A DNA stretch of 64,000 nucleotides from Methyloprofundus sp. (GTDB taxonomy: Bacteria > Pseudomonadota > Gammaproteobacteria > Methylococcales > Methylomonadaceae): assembly GCA_016592635.1 (NCBI GenBank), contig AP023240.1:1240001-1304000 (forward strand), in the 5' to 3' direction. Positions 47,533 to 57,198 of the stretch are shown here, in pieces. The translations under genes and the position numbers were made by a program. Position 1 is the stretch's first letter; the number at the start of each line of letters is the position of its first letter. Under the pieces are notes generated by a model, which was not told the DNA's origin, searched no databases, and was given only the letters and a program-made list of their open reading frames with translations.

Positions 47533-47809
47533 CTAGAGAGGGTCACTTAACCTACTTGGTGTATTTAAAATATTTAAAAATGGAGCTTATGCTTAAGAAT
47601 ATAAATACCGATGATAAATATAGGTTATATGACTTTCTTGTGTGATATGGCTTGTGTTTTATATGCTATATAACATAGTTTAATTAATTTAGTCCTCTAA
47701 ACTAAGTGCAACTTTTTGATGGTTAAAGAAATAATTTAAATGGTCTAATATTTGCGGGTATTTGTCAATACTTGCTAATTTTAGTCATTATTAATTATCT
47801 GAGGTTATT

Positions 47810-49918
47810 TTGAAAACAAAATTAAACATTGCAATAGCAACTGCGCTGGCACTGCCGACGATGGTTTATGCTGAAACAGAACAGTTAGCCACTATTGTTG
47901 TTGAAGGCAGTGCTAATAGACCAGGTGCTATGGCGATAGCACCTGATTCATCAGGTTTTAAAGATACCGCTGCATTATTGGAGCGGGTTCCCGGAGCCAA
48001 TGTTAATCGTAATGGTCCGCTAACGGCGATTCCCCAATATCGTGGCATGTATGGTAATCGAGTCAATGTGGAAGTTAATGGTGCCAATATTAAGGAAGCG
48101 GGACCTAACTCGATGGACACACCTTTAAGTCATATTCCTGCCGTATTGACCGAATCATTAAAAGTGTACCTAGGTATTGCTCCCATCAGTAGTGGTATAG
48201 AAACAGAAGGTGGCACCATGGAAGTCAAAACTAAAAGTGGAAACTTCGCTGCTTCTGAAGGTGAAATTGAATCAGATGGTGCATTATCATCAGGTTACAG
48301 TTCAGTTGATAATGGATACTTTGTTTCCGGCTTTAGTTCACTAGCAAATGAAAATCATAAGCTGCATTTTGGTATGAGTAAGGAAGAGGGTAACGATTAC
48401 AAATACAATGAGCGTGATAATAAAAAAGTGGTGCCTACCAGTTATGATCGCCAGGCTATTATTGCAGGATATGATTTTCAAGCTAACGGGCATGAGCTTA
48501 GTTTAAATTATACGAATAACTATACGAGAAACTCTGGTACTCCTGCCTTACCTATGGATATTGTTTATATAAAAAGCAGTATTTACAATGCGGATTACAA
48601 TTGGGATCTTGGGCAAGGCTATGAGTTAAAAACAAAATTCTTTTATCAGAACTCGGATCACTTAATGGATAATCATTCACTAAGAATGGCTATGATGGCA
48701 AATGGTGCTCCCCGGCTGATGAATAATCAGACAAATGTCCAAGGCGGTGGCTGGGATATTCAATTTTTAATGCCTTTATTTTCGGGGGAATTTAAGACTG
48801 GGTTTACCGGAGATATTGCATACCATAATTCTGATGTCACTATGAATATGGCGATGAAGCCGGGTGCAATGCCCATGAATATGAATGTTCAGAACTTTAA
48901 TGATGCAACTCGATCCCGCTATAGTTTTTTTGGTGAATGGAAAGGGGATATTAACGATGCATTAAGCACTGAACTGGGGCTTCGATATACTTATACAACG
49001 GCAGATACAGATAATGTATCGACTAGCAATATGGGGCTGAAATCTGCGGCGGCAAAATTTAACAGTAAAGGTCATCATAAGGATTTTAATAATGTCGACT
49101 TAACTGCCATTTTGCGTTACGCCATGAGTGAAGAATTAAATTTTGAAATTGGTTTTGCCAGAAAAAACAGAGCACCGTCTTATCAGGAACTATACTTATG
49201 GGCACCTTCTCAGGCAACTGGTGGTTTGGCTGATGGAAGGACTTATGTCGGTAATTTAGACCTAAGCAGTGAAACAGCGTACCAGTTTGAATTGGGTATG
49301 GAGTGGCATACAGGTGCTCTTTATTTTGCTCCGCGTGCTTATTATCATTACATTAATAATTACATCCAGGGTACGCCATCCGCACTCAACAAGCCGCAAC
49401 CGAGTTGTCCAACTGGAAGTATGAGTTGTCTGGTACTGCAGTTTAATAATATTGAAGCTCAAATCTATGGTGTTGACGTAGAAGGTGGGTATGAGTTTAC
49501 AGACTGGTTGCGTTTTGATGCCGGTTTAAATTATGTTAGAGGTCAGCGTCTTGATGGTCCAAAAGGTAATTTATACCGCATAGCGCCACTCAATGGTCGT
49601 ACGCAATTAACTTTCAATAATTGGGGGTTTACTGCCTCGGTTGAGGGTATTTACTATGCGGCACAAGATAAAGTCGCTTCTTATAATAATGAACGCACAA
49701 CACCCAGTTATCAAATCATGAATCTCCGCGCCAGTTATGAGGCATTTGATGGTCTGGTTATTGGCACTGGGATTGAAAATGTTATTGACGCAACGAACTA
49801 TAATCACTTAGGTGGTTATTATGCCCCCATGTCTGATCCCGCGAATGGTCTAACTCAAGGGCAGAGGATTCCAATGCAAGGTCGTAACTATTATGTGACT
49901 TTGGCTTATCAATGGTAA
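47810..49918 (+). CDS. TonB-dependent receptor, copper-receptor type
   Basis: 702 residues from TTG 47810 with GAGG upstream and a signal peptide (KLNIAIATALALPTMVYA). Plug domain TIVVEGSANRPGAMA, LLERVPGANVNRNGPLT, PQYRGMYGNRVNVEVNG, GGTMEVKTKSG; then a 22-strand barrel ending VTLAYQW with terminal aromatic residue. The plug resembles OprC/NosA copper receptors. A loop rich in Met (MNMAMKPGAMPMNMNV, near residue 348) could bind copper. It would take up a metal or metal complex with energy from TonB. Confidence 0.8.
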   Translation: MKTKLNIAIATALALPTMVYAETEQLATIVVEGSANRPGAMAIAPDSSGFKDTAALLERVPGANVNRNGPLTAIPQYRGMYGNRVNVEVNGANIKEAGPNSMDTPLSHIPAVLTESLKVYLGIAPISSGIETEGGTMEVKTKSGNFAASEGEIESDGALSSGYSSVDNGYFVSGFSSLANENHKLHFGMSKEEGNDYKYNERDNKKVVPTSYDRQAIIAGYDFQANGHELSLNYTNNYTRNSGTPALPMDIVYIKSSIYNADYNWDLGQGYELKTKFFYQNSDHLMDNHSLRMAMMANGAPRLMNNQTNVQGGGWDIQFLMPLFSGEFKTGFTGDIAYHNSDVTMNMAMKPGAMPMNMNVQNFNDATRSRYSFFGEWKGDINDALSTELGLRYTYTTADTDNVSTSNMGLKSAAAKFNSKGHHKDFNNVDLTAILRYAMSEELNFEIGFARKNRAPSYQELYLWAPSQATGGLADGRTYVGNLDLSSETAYQFELGMEWHTGALYFAPRAYYHYINNYIQGTPSALNKPQPSCPTGSMSCLVLQFNNIEAQIYGVDVEGGYEFTDWLRFDAGLNYVRGQRLDGPKGNLYRIAPLNGRTQLTFNNWGFTASVEGIYYAAQDKVASYNNERTTPSYQIMNLRASYEAFDGLVIGTGIENVIDATNYNHLGGYYAPMSDPANGLTQGQRIPMQGRNYYVTLAYQW

Positions 49919-49963
49919 CGTTTTTAAAAGACGACTGAAGTTTAAAAACAAGCTGGCTGACCC

Positions 49964-51488
49964 TAATGCCGCTACCAGTCGTGCTAAGCCTTTTTATATC
50001 AACTAGTTGCATATTCACTTCTTGGTTTCGTCATTAATGGATATCCCTTCGGTCTTCGCTTAATAACTCTTGGTTGGTTTGGTCTGGATCGTTGCCCAAT
50101 TTCCGATTGAGCTATGGCAACTAAGAGAGGGTGTATTATTTTACCTAATGCTACTCCCGTTAGAGTGATACACAAACTGGCAGTGTTACGCATCAACTGA
50201 GCAGCCGCCATAAAACTTAGGTGGCGGGGTTCTTTGTCATTAAGACAGGCAGCTCTGGCAATGTTTGCGCGTATAAGGTTATAGGCCAAGAGATGTACTG
50301 CAATCTCTTTCTTAACCATCTCCGCTGTTTTGCATCGTAACATCTCCATCCCCATATGTGTTTTTATTGTTCTAAAGTCCACCTCAATTTTCCAGCGCTG
50401 GTGATACAATTCAGCCAAGGATTTTTTGGGATAATTTTTAGCATTCATTAGCGTTGTAACATAGACTATTCCTTTGACTGAAAACTCACGAATCAAAAGC
50501 TCATCAGGTAACTCTGCCCATGCTGCATCGGATATCCATACAGTTTTTTTCTTCGGTTTTTTAACGATGATAATATGGTCTTTTGCGCCAAGGTGCTGTC
50601 CTAGGCGAAAATCGCTTTTTACGGTACTCTGTTGTCTAAAAACCAGTAACGTTCCCTGTTTTGTCAGGAGAGCAATATTGGCGTAAGACGTGTAATAGCG
50701 GTCTCCGAGAAGTAAATCTTGCTTACAAAGAGACTGAATCAAATCAGAAAATAGTGATGTTTCACCCGTTCTTTTGCCTTGGTAAGGGCCGATGGCATAA
50801 TCAATGCAAGCTCCTGTTGCTAATGACACAAGACCTACCAATCGTACAATTGGGAATCCCAGCCCTTGCTTTTGTGCCTTTTGTTGAGGGTAGGTTTTCT
50901 GGTTACTGTCCGTATCGGGCATAAGCAAGGTCGTGCCATCGACCAGCATAACTCGAAAACCATTCCACAACCAGTTACTTGATGCTTGGTTATGCAATAC
51001 TTTACCCGAAGAGGTGACAGCTTCTTTTAAATGAGAGAGTTGCAGTCTTAGTCGGGATTTACAATAAGGCCCAGTGTTCATGGAGTTTGCATTATAATCC
51101 AAGCTAATTCGCTCGACTAAAACATGTGCAACTGCCTCCTTACAAGCCCCAGTTGAACTGAGCACTTGAAACAAAAAGGCTCTCAGTGTCACTAAAGGAG
51201 TAAAAACGGTGCTACGAACATTCCCTGATTGATGAATGGCTTCAATTAAACTATCAGGTATTAGTCCTTTAAAAGGAAGGTCATTGAGCTGAAAAAAGGT
51301 ATTTTTAAAAGATCGGATTTGTAAGCGTAGGCTTAATCGGCTAGACTTTTTCATTAGTTAGGCTTTTTCTTAGGATTAATTGTTTTGTAGGAAATTCAAT
51401 TATATCTAATAAGTAGTTAAAGCCTAACTTTAAACCTTATAAAATCATTATTATTCAAGTACATGAGTTGCGACTGGTAGCGGCATTA
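49964..51488. mobile_element. IS4-family insertion sequence, complete
   Basis: Terminal repeats TAATGCCGCTACCAGTCG (49964-49981) and CGACTGGTAGCGGCATTA (51471-51488) are perfect over 18 bases. Both flanks carry CTGGCTGACCC (49953-49963 and 51489-51499), an 11-base target duplication as expected of IS4. It contains one transposase gene on the minus strand. Confidence 0.92.
49999..51354 (-). CDS. IS4-family transposase
   Basis: 451 residues, intact. Motifs LVDGTTLLMPDT (first Asp), LLGDRYYTSY (second Asp), and the Y-(2)-R-(3)-E-(6)-K signature region in YHQRWKIEVDFRTIKTHMGM. This is the DDE layout of IS4 elements. A truncated relative lies at 54040-54698. Confidence 0.92.
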   Translation of the reverse strand: MKKSSRLSLRLQIRSFKNTFFQLNDLPFKGLIPDSLIEAIHQSGNVRSTVFTPLVTLRAFLFQVLSSTGACKEAVAHVLVERISLDYNANSMNTGPYCKSRLRLQLSHLKEAVTSSGKVLHNQASSNWLWNGFRVMLVDGTTLLMPDTDSNQKTYPQQKAQKQGLGFPIVRLVGLVSLATGACIDYAIGPYQGKRTGETSLFSDLIQSLCKQDLLLGDRYYTSYANIALLTKQGTLLVFRQQSTVKSDFRLGQHLGAKDHIIIVKKPKKKTVWISDAAWAELPDELLIREFSVKGIVYVTTLMNAKNYPKKSLAELYHQRWKIEVDFRTIKTHMGMEMLRCKTAEMVKKEIAVHLLAYNLIRANIARAACLNDKEPRHLSFMAAAQLMRNTASLCITLTGVALGKIIHPLLVAIAQSEIGQRSRPNQPRVIKRRPKGYPLMTKPRSEYATS

Positions 51489-51516
51489 CTGGCTGACCCC
51501 TTGATATTCCCTAAAT

Positions 51517-51543
51517 GATTCGCCGCGTGGCGAATCGATTTTT
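51517..51543 (+). terminator. Rho-independent terminator, separated from its gene
   Basis: GATTCGCC-GCGT-GGCGAATC (51517-51536) followed by GATTTTT. Before the IS4 element inserted, this hairpin lay about 60 bases after the TonB receptor stop, so it is probably that gene's terminator. A second GC-rich hairpin, AAGCGCGC-GGTG-GCGCGCTT (51572-51591), lies just after the stop of the minus-strand GGDEF gene. Confidence 0.65.
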
Positions 51544-51597
51544 GTGACATGGAGTCCCAAAAGCTATCATAAAGCGCGCGGTGGCGCGCTTATGAAG

Positions 51598-53814
51598 TTA
51601 CTCAGAGCGGGGAACAGAATCTAACTCCAGTCCTTCTGCAGCAAAATGACAACGATTACGACCGCTCTGTTTAGCCTTGTAGAGCGCCTGGTCAGTGATT
51701 TGCACGAATTCATCGGTACTTTGTACATTATTCTCTAAGTAGCTGTTAACTCCAATGCTGACGGTAATATTCTGGCTTTTTAGTTCAGCTAGCACCAGAT
51801 CTTGAATAGCTGTGCGAATCTTTTCAGCAATCTTTATGCTGCCTTTCTTATCGGTGGAGGGCAAGATTACCATGAATTCTTCACCGCCAAACCGGCCAAC
51901 GATATCAATATCACGCACCTGTTCAAGCAGGGTCTTGCTGATGCTGATCAACACCTGGTCTCCAACAGGATGCCCCAATTCGTCGTTGACCTTCTTGAAG
52001 TGGTCTATATCGAGGATCAGCAAGCCCAGATTATACCCATGACGCTGGCTTTTCTTGACTTCGATTTCCAGCTGTTCGTTGAGATACCGGCGATTGTAAA
52101 GATTGGTAAGACTGTCACGAATGGATAGATATTCCGTTTCCTTATTGGCCAGAGCATTTTCCAACATGATGGAAATCTGGTTGGCCATGTGCGTTAAGAC
52201 TTCCAGATCGTCTTTTTCGTAGTGATTCAGGCTGCCAAGAATGATTGCACCCAAGCTCTTGTTCTTGGAGAACATCGGCAGAATCAGTACTTCCTGTGGT
52301 CGACCCTTGCAAAGCCCTAGGTCAATCATGCCGTCATATTCTTTCGGTGTGATTTTGATATGACGTAATTTTTTGTCGGCAACCACTTGTGCTGGCAGGG
52401 ATTCGTGCAGACCGATGACTTCCATGGTATTCATACTGACACCATGAGAAACAAAGGGTCGGAGCTGTTGTTGCTGTTCGAACAAGTAGATCCCACCGAT
52501 CTCAGAACCGCTTAAATCGACGACACGATCCAGTGCTTTCTGTAACAGATCATGGGGATTCAGGGTGGTGATCAGTAGGGATGTTAGCTCATGAAACTTG
52601 TGAATTTTTCCGAGGTGTTCCAGTGATTTATTGTTGTGTTGGATCTGTTGTTCAAGCTCCTGAGTGTATTCGGCCAGACGCTGTTCAACATGGACTCGTT
52701 CCGTAATTTCTTCCTTGAGTTTTTCTTGGGACACTGTGAGTTTTCTATAAATTTTCAGGATATATGAGAGCAGTACAACCAGTAAGGTGAAGCTGATGAC
52801 AAAAGCCAGAATCCAGCGCCAGTACTCGACTAGAAACTTGTTAAGGGACAGCTTTGCATAGTCCTGAAACGGTCCAATGCGTAAGCTCTGCATGAGATTT
52901 CGTATAGGCTGATAATTGAGAGGCACTGTCCAGCCAGCATTTTTCCCACTGATGGCAGCTGGATCATCGGGACTCATACTTAGAAGAGCGATAGCTACTT
53001 TCTGGGCTATAACGTCGGGTGTGTGAGCCATTTTTGCGAAGGGCCATTCGGGCATTAGCATGGTACTGGCCTTGTAAGGAAAGCCTTCGGCATATTCCCC
53101 ATAGGGTGCGCCAATCACTTTGAAATCATCGATATTGATTTTGCCTTCCGCTGCCATGCGCTCCAGGGTATCAGTACGGACAGTACCTGCATCGACCTCT
53201 CTGTTACCTACAGCCAGCACCACTGCATCGTGTTTGCTGCGAAATACCAGTCTGTTAAAATCCGAGTAAGGATCGATGTCGCTTTTCAACAACTCCTGCC
53301 AGGCAACCTGAAAGCCACCCAGAGAGGTTTCTTTTACAGCCATGAAGGATGAGATCTTCTTGAGATCGGTGATCTTTTGAATATCATTGCGGTCAGCCTT
53401 GACCAGGATAACGCCACCAAAAACTGTCAGGATCTGGCCATCCGGACCAAGGTTCTTTAGCGTAGCGATCCGGCTTGCACCGTATAGGGTTTCCATCTCC
53501 ACATAGATGGAGGGGTTGGCGATAAGAAAATCGACTTCTCCAGTCGCTACTACCGGGGGGACTTCATCAAAGCTTAAGGGAAGCAGTTCGAATTTTGCAC
53601 CGTCTACTTGTGCTGTCAGGAAGTCGGCGGTGGCTGACCATTTCTCTTTAGCTTGAACGCTACCGCGCTTGGCAAGTACTCCGATTATATAGGTTTTATC
53701 CTGTGCCTGGGATACGGGTGAAAGCAAAATTGCCAGCAGAAAAAGACTAAACACTGCAACCCAGTGTAGGGGTTGCCCGACACCATTCTGTTGAGATGTC
53801 ATGGTTGTAGCCAT
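51598..53814 (-). CDS. PhnD-like sensor / GAF / GGDEF diguanylate cyclase
   Basis: Start at ATG 53814 chosen; a TTG seven codons upstream is possible. About 738 residues: signal or anchor (AVFSLFLLAILLSPVSQAQ), a periplasmic PhnD-type binding domain of about 290 residues (YIIGVLAKRG, DFLIANPSIYVEME, GGVILVK), a membrane helix (WILAFVISFTLLVVLLSYI), a coiled coil, a GAF domain (LDRVVDLSGSEIGGIYLFE), and a GGDEF domain with GRFGGEEFMVILPST. The RxxD product-inhibition site is not obvious. It would make cyclic-di-GMP in response to a periplasmic ligand such as an oxyanion. Base composition appears more GC-rich than its neighbours, hinting at transfer. Confidence 0.88.
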   Translation of the reverse strand: MATTMTSQQNGVGQPLHWVAVFSLFLLAILLSPVSQAQDKTYIIGVLAKRGSVQAKEKWSATADFLTAQVDGAKFELLPLSFDEVPPVVATGEVDFLIANPSIYVEMETLYGASRIATLKNLGPDGQILTVFGGVILVKADRNDIQKITDLKKISSFMAVKETSLGGFQVAWQELLKSDIDPYSDFNRLVFRSKHDAVVLAVGNREVDAGTVRTDTLERMAAEGKINIDDFKVIGAPYGEYAEGFPYKASTMLMPEWPFAKMAHTPDVIAQKVAIALLSMSPDDPAAISGKNAGWTVPLNYQPIRNLMQSLRIGPFQDYAKLSLNKFLVEYWRWILAFVISFTLLVVLLSYILKIYRKLTVSQEKLKEEITERVHVEQRLAEYTQELEQQIQHNNKSLEHLGKIHKFHELTSLLITTLNPHDLLQKALDRVVDLSGSEIGGIYLFEQQQQLRPFVSHGVSMNTMEVIGLHESLPAQVVADKKLRHIKITPKEYDGMIDLGLCKGRPQEVLILPMFSKNKSLGAIILGSLNHYEKDDLEVLTHMANQISIMLENALANKETEYLSIRDSLTNLYNRRYLNEQLEIEVKKSQRHGYNLGLLILDIDHFKKVNDELGHPVGDQVLISISKTLLEQVRDIDIVGRFGGEEFMVILPSTDKKGSIKIAEKIRTAIQDLVLAELKSQNITVSIGVNSYLENNVQSTDEFVQITDQALYKAKQSGRNRCHFAAEGLELDSVPRSE

Positions 53815-54039
53815 TGCTGTTTTCTTTATGTACAAATTTTGCTCCTAGTTAGTTCAAGTGTTTGTAGAATACTGAACACGCTAATATAGTACCATTCATA
53901 GTATTTGAGCTAGAATAACGCTTTAATTCTTTTAAACATGTACCCTGATCCCTATATAGAAAAGCTTAAAACGTAAAAAGCCTTGGTTGTATAATGGTTA
54001 GCGACTAAACAGACCATCACCCAATGGGTGCAACAACCG

Positions 54040-54698
54040 AAGCTTATATTTTACCGCACAAACTCTCTATTACAAACGATCAATTGATGATTGGCCATTC
54101 GGTGCAAAAGACCATATTATCAGCATCAAAAAGTCGAAGAAAAAACCTGTTTGGATGTTGGATGAAGCATGGGCAGAATTACCGGGTGAATTTTTCATTC
54201 GTGAATTTTCTGCCAAGGGTATCACTTATGTTACAACGCTACTGGATGCAAAGGCTCATCCAAAAAAATCTTTGGCTGATCTTTACCAGCAGCGCTGGCA
54301 AATTGAGGTTGATTTCAGAGTCCTAAAAATTCATATGGGAATGGAAATGTTGCACTGCAAAACAGCAGATATGGTGAATAAAGAAATTGCCGTACATTTA
54401 TTGGCCTATAACCTGATACGAGCAAATCTTGCCAGAGCAGCCCGTCTCAATGACAAAACACCTCGACACCTTAGCTTTATGGCCGCTGTTCAACTGATGT
54501 GTAATACGACAAGTTTGTGTATCACACTGACGGGATCAGCTTTGGGGAGGTTAATATCTGCTCTCCCATCTATTGATGGCAATAACGCAAACAGAAGTTG
54601 GAAAACGAAAAAGACTAAATCAACCAAGAGTTATTAAATGAAGACCTAAGGGGTATTCGTTAATGATGAAGCGGAGAAAGGAATATGCAACTAGTTGA
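54040..54698 (+). pseudogene. IS4-family transposase remnant
   Basis: The frame from about 54084 reads DDWPFGAKDHIISIKKSKKK, DEAWAELPGEFFIREFSAKG, then YQQRWQIEVDFRVLKIHMGM, about three quarters identical by eye to the C-terminal half of the transposase at 49999. The last part shifts frame near 54600 (LNQPRVIK, stop, RPKGYSLM). The N-terminal half and left end are gone; the right inverted repeat GGTAGCGGCATTA ends at 54733. Confidence 0.85.
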
Positions 54699-54733
54699 TA
54701 ATCATTGTTTAAATGTGACAGGTAGCGGCATTA

Positions 54734-54795
54734 AGGTCAGTCAGCTTGATTATTGTATATCCTGCTTGAGGTTTCTATTTCAAGCTGGCTGACCT
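54734..54795. repeat. Palindrome at the right end of the IS4 remnant
   Basis: AGGTCAGTCAGCTTGA (54734-54749) and TCAAGCTGGCTGACCT (54780-54795) are complements with one mismatch. The arms contain the target motif CTGNCTGACC used by both IS4 copies. The rest of the gap to 55040 shows another dyad, TTATAGCCAA (54917) / TTGGCTATAA (54948), and nothing coding. Confidence 0.6.
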
Positions 54796-55040
54796 CCTGA
54801 ACGCTGAAGTAACCATTAAAAACACCAATAAGAGTACTCTGTTAATTGATTTGCTAAAATTTCACAGTTAGGTAATATTGTTTCATTGAGTGATTGGGCA
54901 AAGCTTGATTTATGACTTATAGCCAAGTAGATACACGATTGAGGTTATTGGCTATAAATAGGTGTGCCTTATAGGAATGTGCTTTTAAGAGATTAGAAAT
55001 GCGCCGTATAAAACATCAACACAGATAAAGGAGAAATAAT

Positions 55041-55451
55041 ATGAACATTACATTAAAAAAATACTTGGTTGTCAGCTTTTTAGTGCTGTCTCTTGGAACA
55101 ACGAACCATGTTACAGCCGCTACAGAAACTGAAATTGAGTTGACGCAAGTTACTAATACCGTCATTACAAACCTTGAAGAGGCATTGAAAGCCGTAACGG
55201 CGAATAAGCTGGATAAGGCGCTGGACTATATCTATGTCACGCAGGATTCAGCTATCGACATCTTGGGAGCTTGTTCGATTTCTGCAAAAAAAGAACGTGG
55301 TTCTACTGCGCTTAAAAAAGCACGTCGTCAAATCAACAAAGGGGATACAGCAGGTGCTGCGGTTTCTTTAAAAAAAGCGATTAAAATTTTTAAATCCTTA
55401 CTTCTACCTGTTGATAATGGCCGCCCAAGTATTGTTGAGTGGTTTAAGTGA
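55041..55451 (+). CDS. Small secreted helical protein of unknown function
   Basis: 136 residues, AAGGAG upstream, signal peptide ending near HVTAA. The mature part is mostly helical with repeated Lys/Ala runs (LEEALKAVTANKLDKALDYI; KKARRQINKGDTAGAAVSLKKAIKIFKSLL) and a single Cys. No family recognised. It stands alone between mobile-element remnants. Confidence 0.65.
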   Translation: MNITLKKYLVVSFLVLSLGTTNHVTAATETEIELTQVTNTVITNLEEALKAVTANKLDKALDYIYVTQDSAIDILGACSISAKKERGSTALKKARRQINKGDTAGAAVSLKKAIKIFKSLLLPVDNGRPSIVEWFK

Positions 55452-55560
55452 TTCAATGCAGTAAAGTGCATAAGCGAAGCATAATAACTGGCGAAGAATA
55501 CGGGGGGCGGGTTCCGAATTGCAAATTATCAGAAATTAGAACCCTGTTCGGGCAAAAGGG

Positions 55561-55776
55561 ATGGTACGAACAATTGATGATTGGAGTATTCCAAAAAAAC
55601 AAAAACGCGCGGTTGTAAAATCAATATCAGAAATAGAGAGGCAAGCTGTAGATAGAAATTCAGCAATAATTACAGCCTATGCTACAGGTGCATATAGTCA
55701 ACGAGAAATTGGTGATTATTTTCATTTACACCCCAGTACGGTAGGAGTAATTGTAAAACGAATTAAAAATTCGTGA
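55561..55776 (+). pseudogene. C-terminal remnant of a REP-associated tyrosine transposase
   Basis: 71 residues ending in DRNSAIITAYATGAYSQREI then GDYFHLHPSTVGVIVKRIKN. This helix-turn-helix is the usual tail of many RAYT (Y1-type) transposases; the catalytic HUH domain is missing. The following bases, GATTCGGGACCTGACCCC, resemble the ends seen around such genes. It could instead be a small stand-alone DNA-binding protein. Confidence 0.6.
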
Positions 55777-55830
55777 TTCGGGACCTGACCCCGTGCGTTT
55801 TAAAAAAGTGTCTGGTTTTTGTTGACCATT

Positions 55831-56208
55831 ACAAAACGCTCTGGCGTACCTACACCATGCTAACTGATCTAGAAAGTGTTTTTCGAAGTTTGAAAAGTGA
55901 ACTAGGGCTCCGCCCGATTTATCATCGAAAAGAAGAGCGAGTCAATGGTCATATCTTTATCACTCTCATTGCCTATCATCTAGTCCAGACCCCGTTATCA
56001 ACTCAAGGCTGAACATATTAATGATAGCTGGCAAACGATTCGGCTAACAATGGGAAATCAGCAACGCGTTACTGTTATTTTACGGCGTGAAGACGGAAAG
56101 ACCATTCATTTAAGGAAAGCAACGAATGCAGAACCACGACAATCCATCACTTATAAAGCGCTAGCAATATCAGCACAATCAGGAGGTATTAAAAAAACAT
56201 TGATTTAG
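55831..56208 (+). pseudogene. IS1634-like transposase C-terminal remnant, frameshifted
   Basis: First frame: LWRTYTMLTDLESVFRSLKSELGLRPIYH, HRKEERVNGHIFITLIAYHLVQT; then after a shift near 55990 a second frame: WQTIRLTMGNQQRVTVILRR and EDGKTIHLRKATNAEPRQS, to a stop at 56206. This matches the C-terminal region of IS1634-type transposases. No terminal repeats were identified. Confidence 0.65.
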
Positions 56209-56215
56209 CCCGAAT

Positions 56216-56497
56216 TCAAAACAAAAAATCTGTAGTGCCAACACTGGAGCCTAATTGTGCATGTCTACTTGTTTTTAAATAATTTGTTGTCAGTAAAATC
56301 GAAAGATGGGCTAAGTTCCAACCTCGATGAAAAAAAGGGGCAAACTCTCGACTTTTCATCACTTTTGGTTGGAGATCAGATGTAGTAGTTATCAAACCCT
56401 TCGAAGCTGACCTATCTATAGATAACACGCCTAACATTGTTCGCACATCATCATGTGTAACTAACGTCCCTGGACTATAAGCTTTTGTTTGCTCCAA
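56216..56497 (-). pseudogene. Mrr-like restriction endonuclease C-terminal remnant
   Basis: Frame reads EQTKAYSPGTLVTHDDVRTM, LGVLSIDRSASKGLITTTSD, then KSREFAPF before divergence. This resembles the last part of Mrr_cat nucleases (THDDVR..LGVL...ASKG.ITTTSDF.P). No start, the catalytic core is absent and the C-terminus diverges, so it is a fragment. Confidence 0.5.
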
Positions 56498-56611
56498 GAT
56501 TCTAAATTATACCAATATCAGACCTTGTTGCTATCACATCACGACCACCGTCACCTTTTGCGGTGTGAGTTCAACCCGTTCCCAACCATCAAGCACATAA
56601 CGAATAACGAA

Positions 56612-56667
56612 AACGAATAAGGATAGATTGTGTGAGCAACGCGAACCACAATCTATCCTTATTCGTT
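56612..56667. repeat. Perfect 21-bp inverted repeat hairpin
   Basis: AACGAATAAGGATAGATTGTG (56612-56632) and its exact complement (56647-56667) around 14 bases. On the minus strand it starts with GCCTAAC, 30 bases after the stop of the gene ending at 56704, and is followed by TTTTCG. It may be that gene's terminator or a cassette-end structure. A short reading frame on the minus strand just downstream (VLDGWERVELTPQKVTVVVM) is not identified. Confidence 0.55.
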
Positions 56668-57198
56668 AGGCTTTTGTATTAAATTAATATTTAACAAAAA
56701 CCATTATTGGACTACTCGAATTAAATTGATAGTTGCAGATGGCGTTGACCTGTCATTAGGACCTCCATGAAAACGACTGAGTACCAAGGTATCACCAACT
56801 TGTTGAGCACCAATTAAACCACCAGTTGTCCATCCACCACGAATATCTAGAGAATCATTGTTATTAGTTCCTTGAACACCATAAGCAAACCCAGCAAGTA
56901 ATTCGGTAGCTATTGCACGATTGCCGATAGACGGATGTTCAGATGCTGCTCCAGTTATCCATGAGGTTGTGAAATTCCCTCCCACGGTTACTTCTGTAGA
57001 AGATAATGCCCAACTAGCACGGCCATTACCTACAACGGAAGGTCCCGAAAGAATATATTTATTACCTACCGTATCTTGATAAGTACCTGAAATAAAATTA
57101 TCAACATTATTAATACTAGGGCTAGTTATTTGTGTAAAACTATCGAAAATAAGTTGCTTATTACCGGTGTTTTTCAAGGCAGTTGTCGCCTAAATTTT

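Noticed and set aside
56612..56667. Perfect hairpin considered as an attC site
   Set aside because: The stem is perfect without the bulged bases that attC sites need, and it does not match the two attC-like copies at 59154 and 59814.
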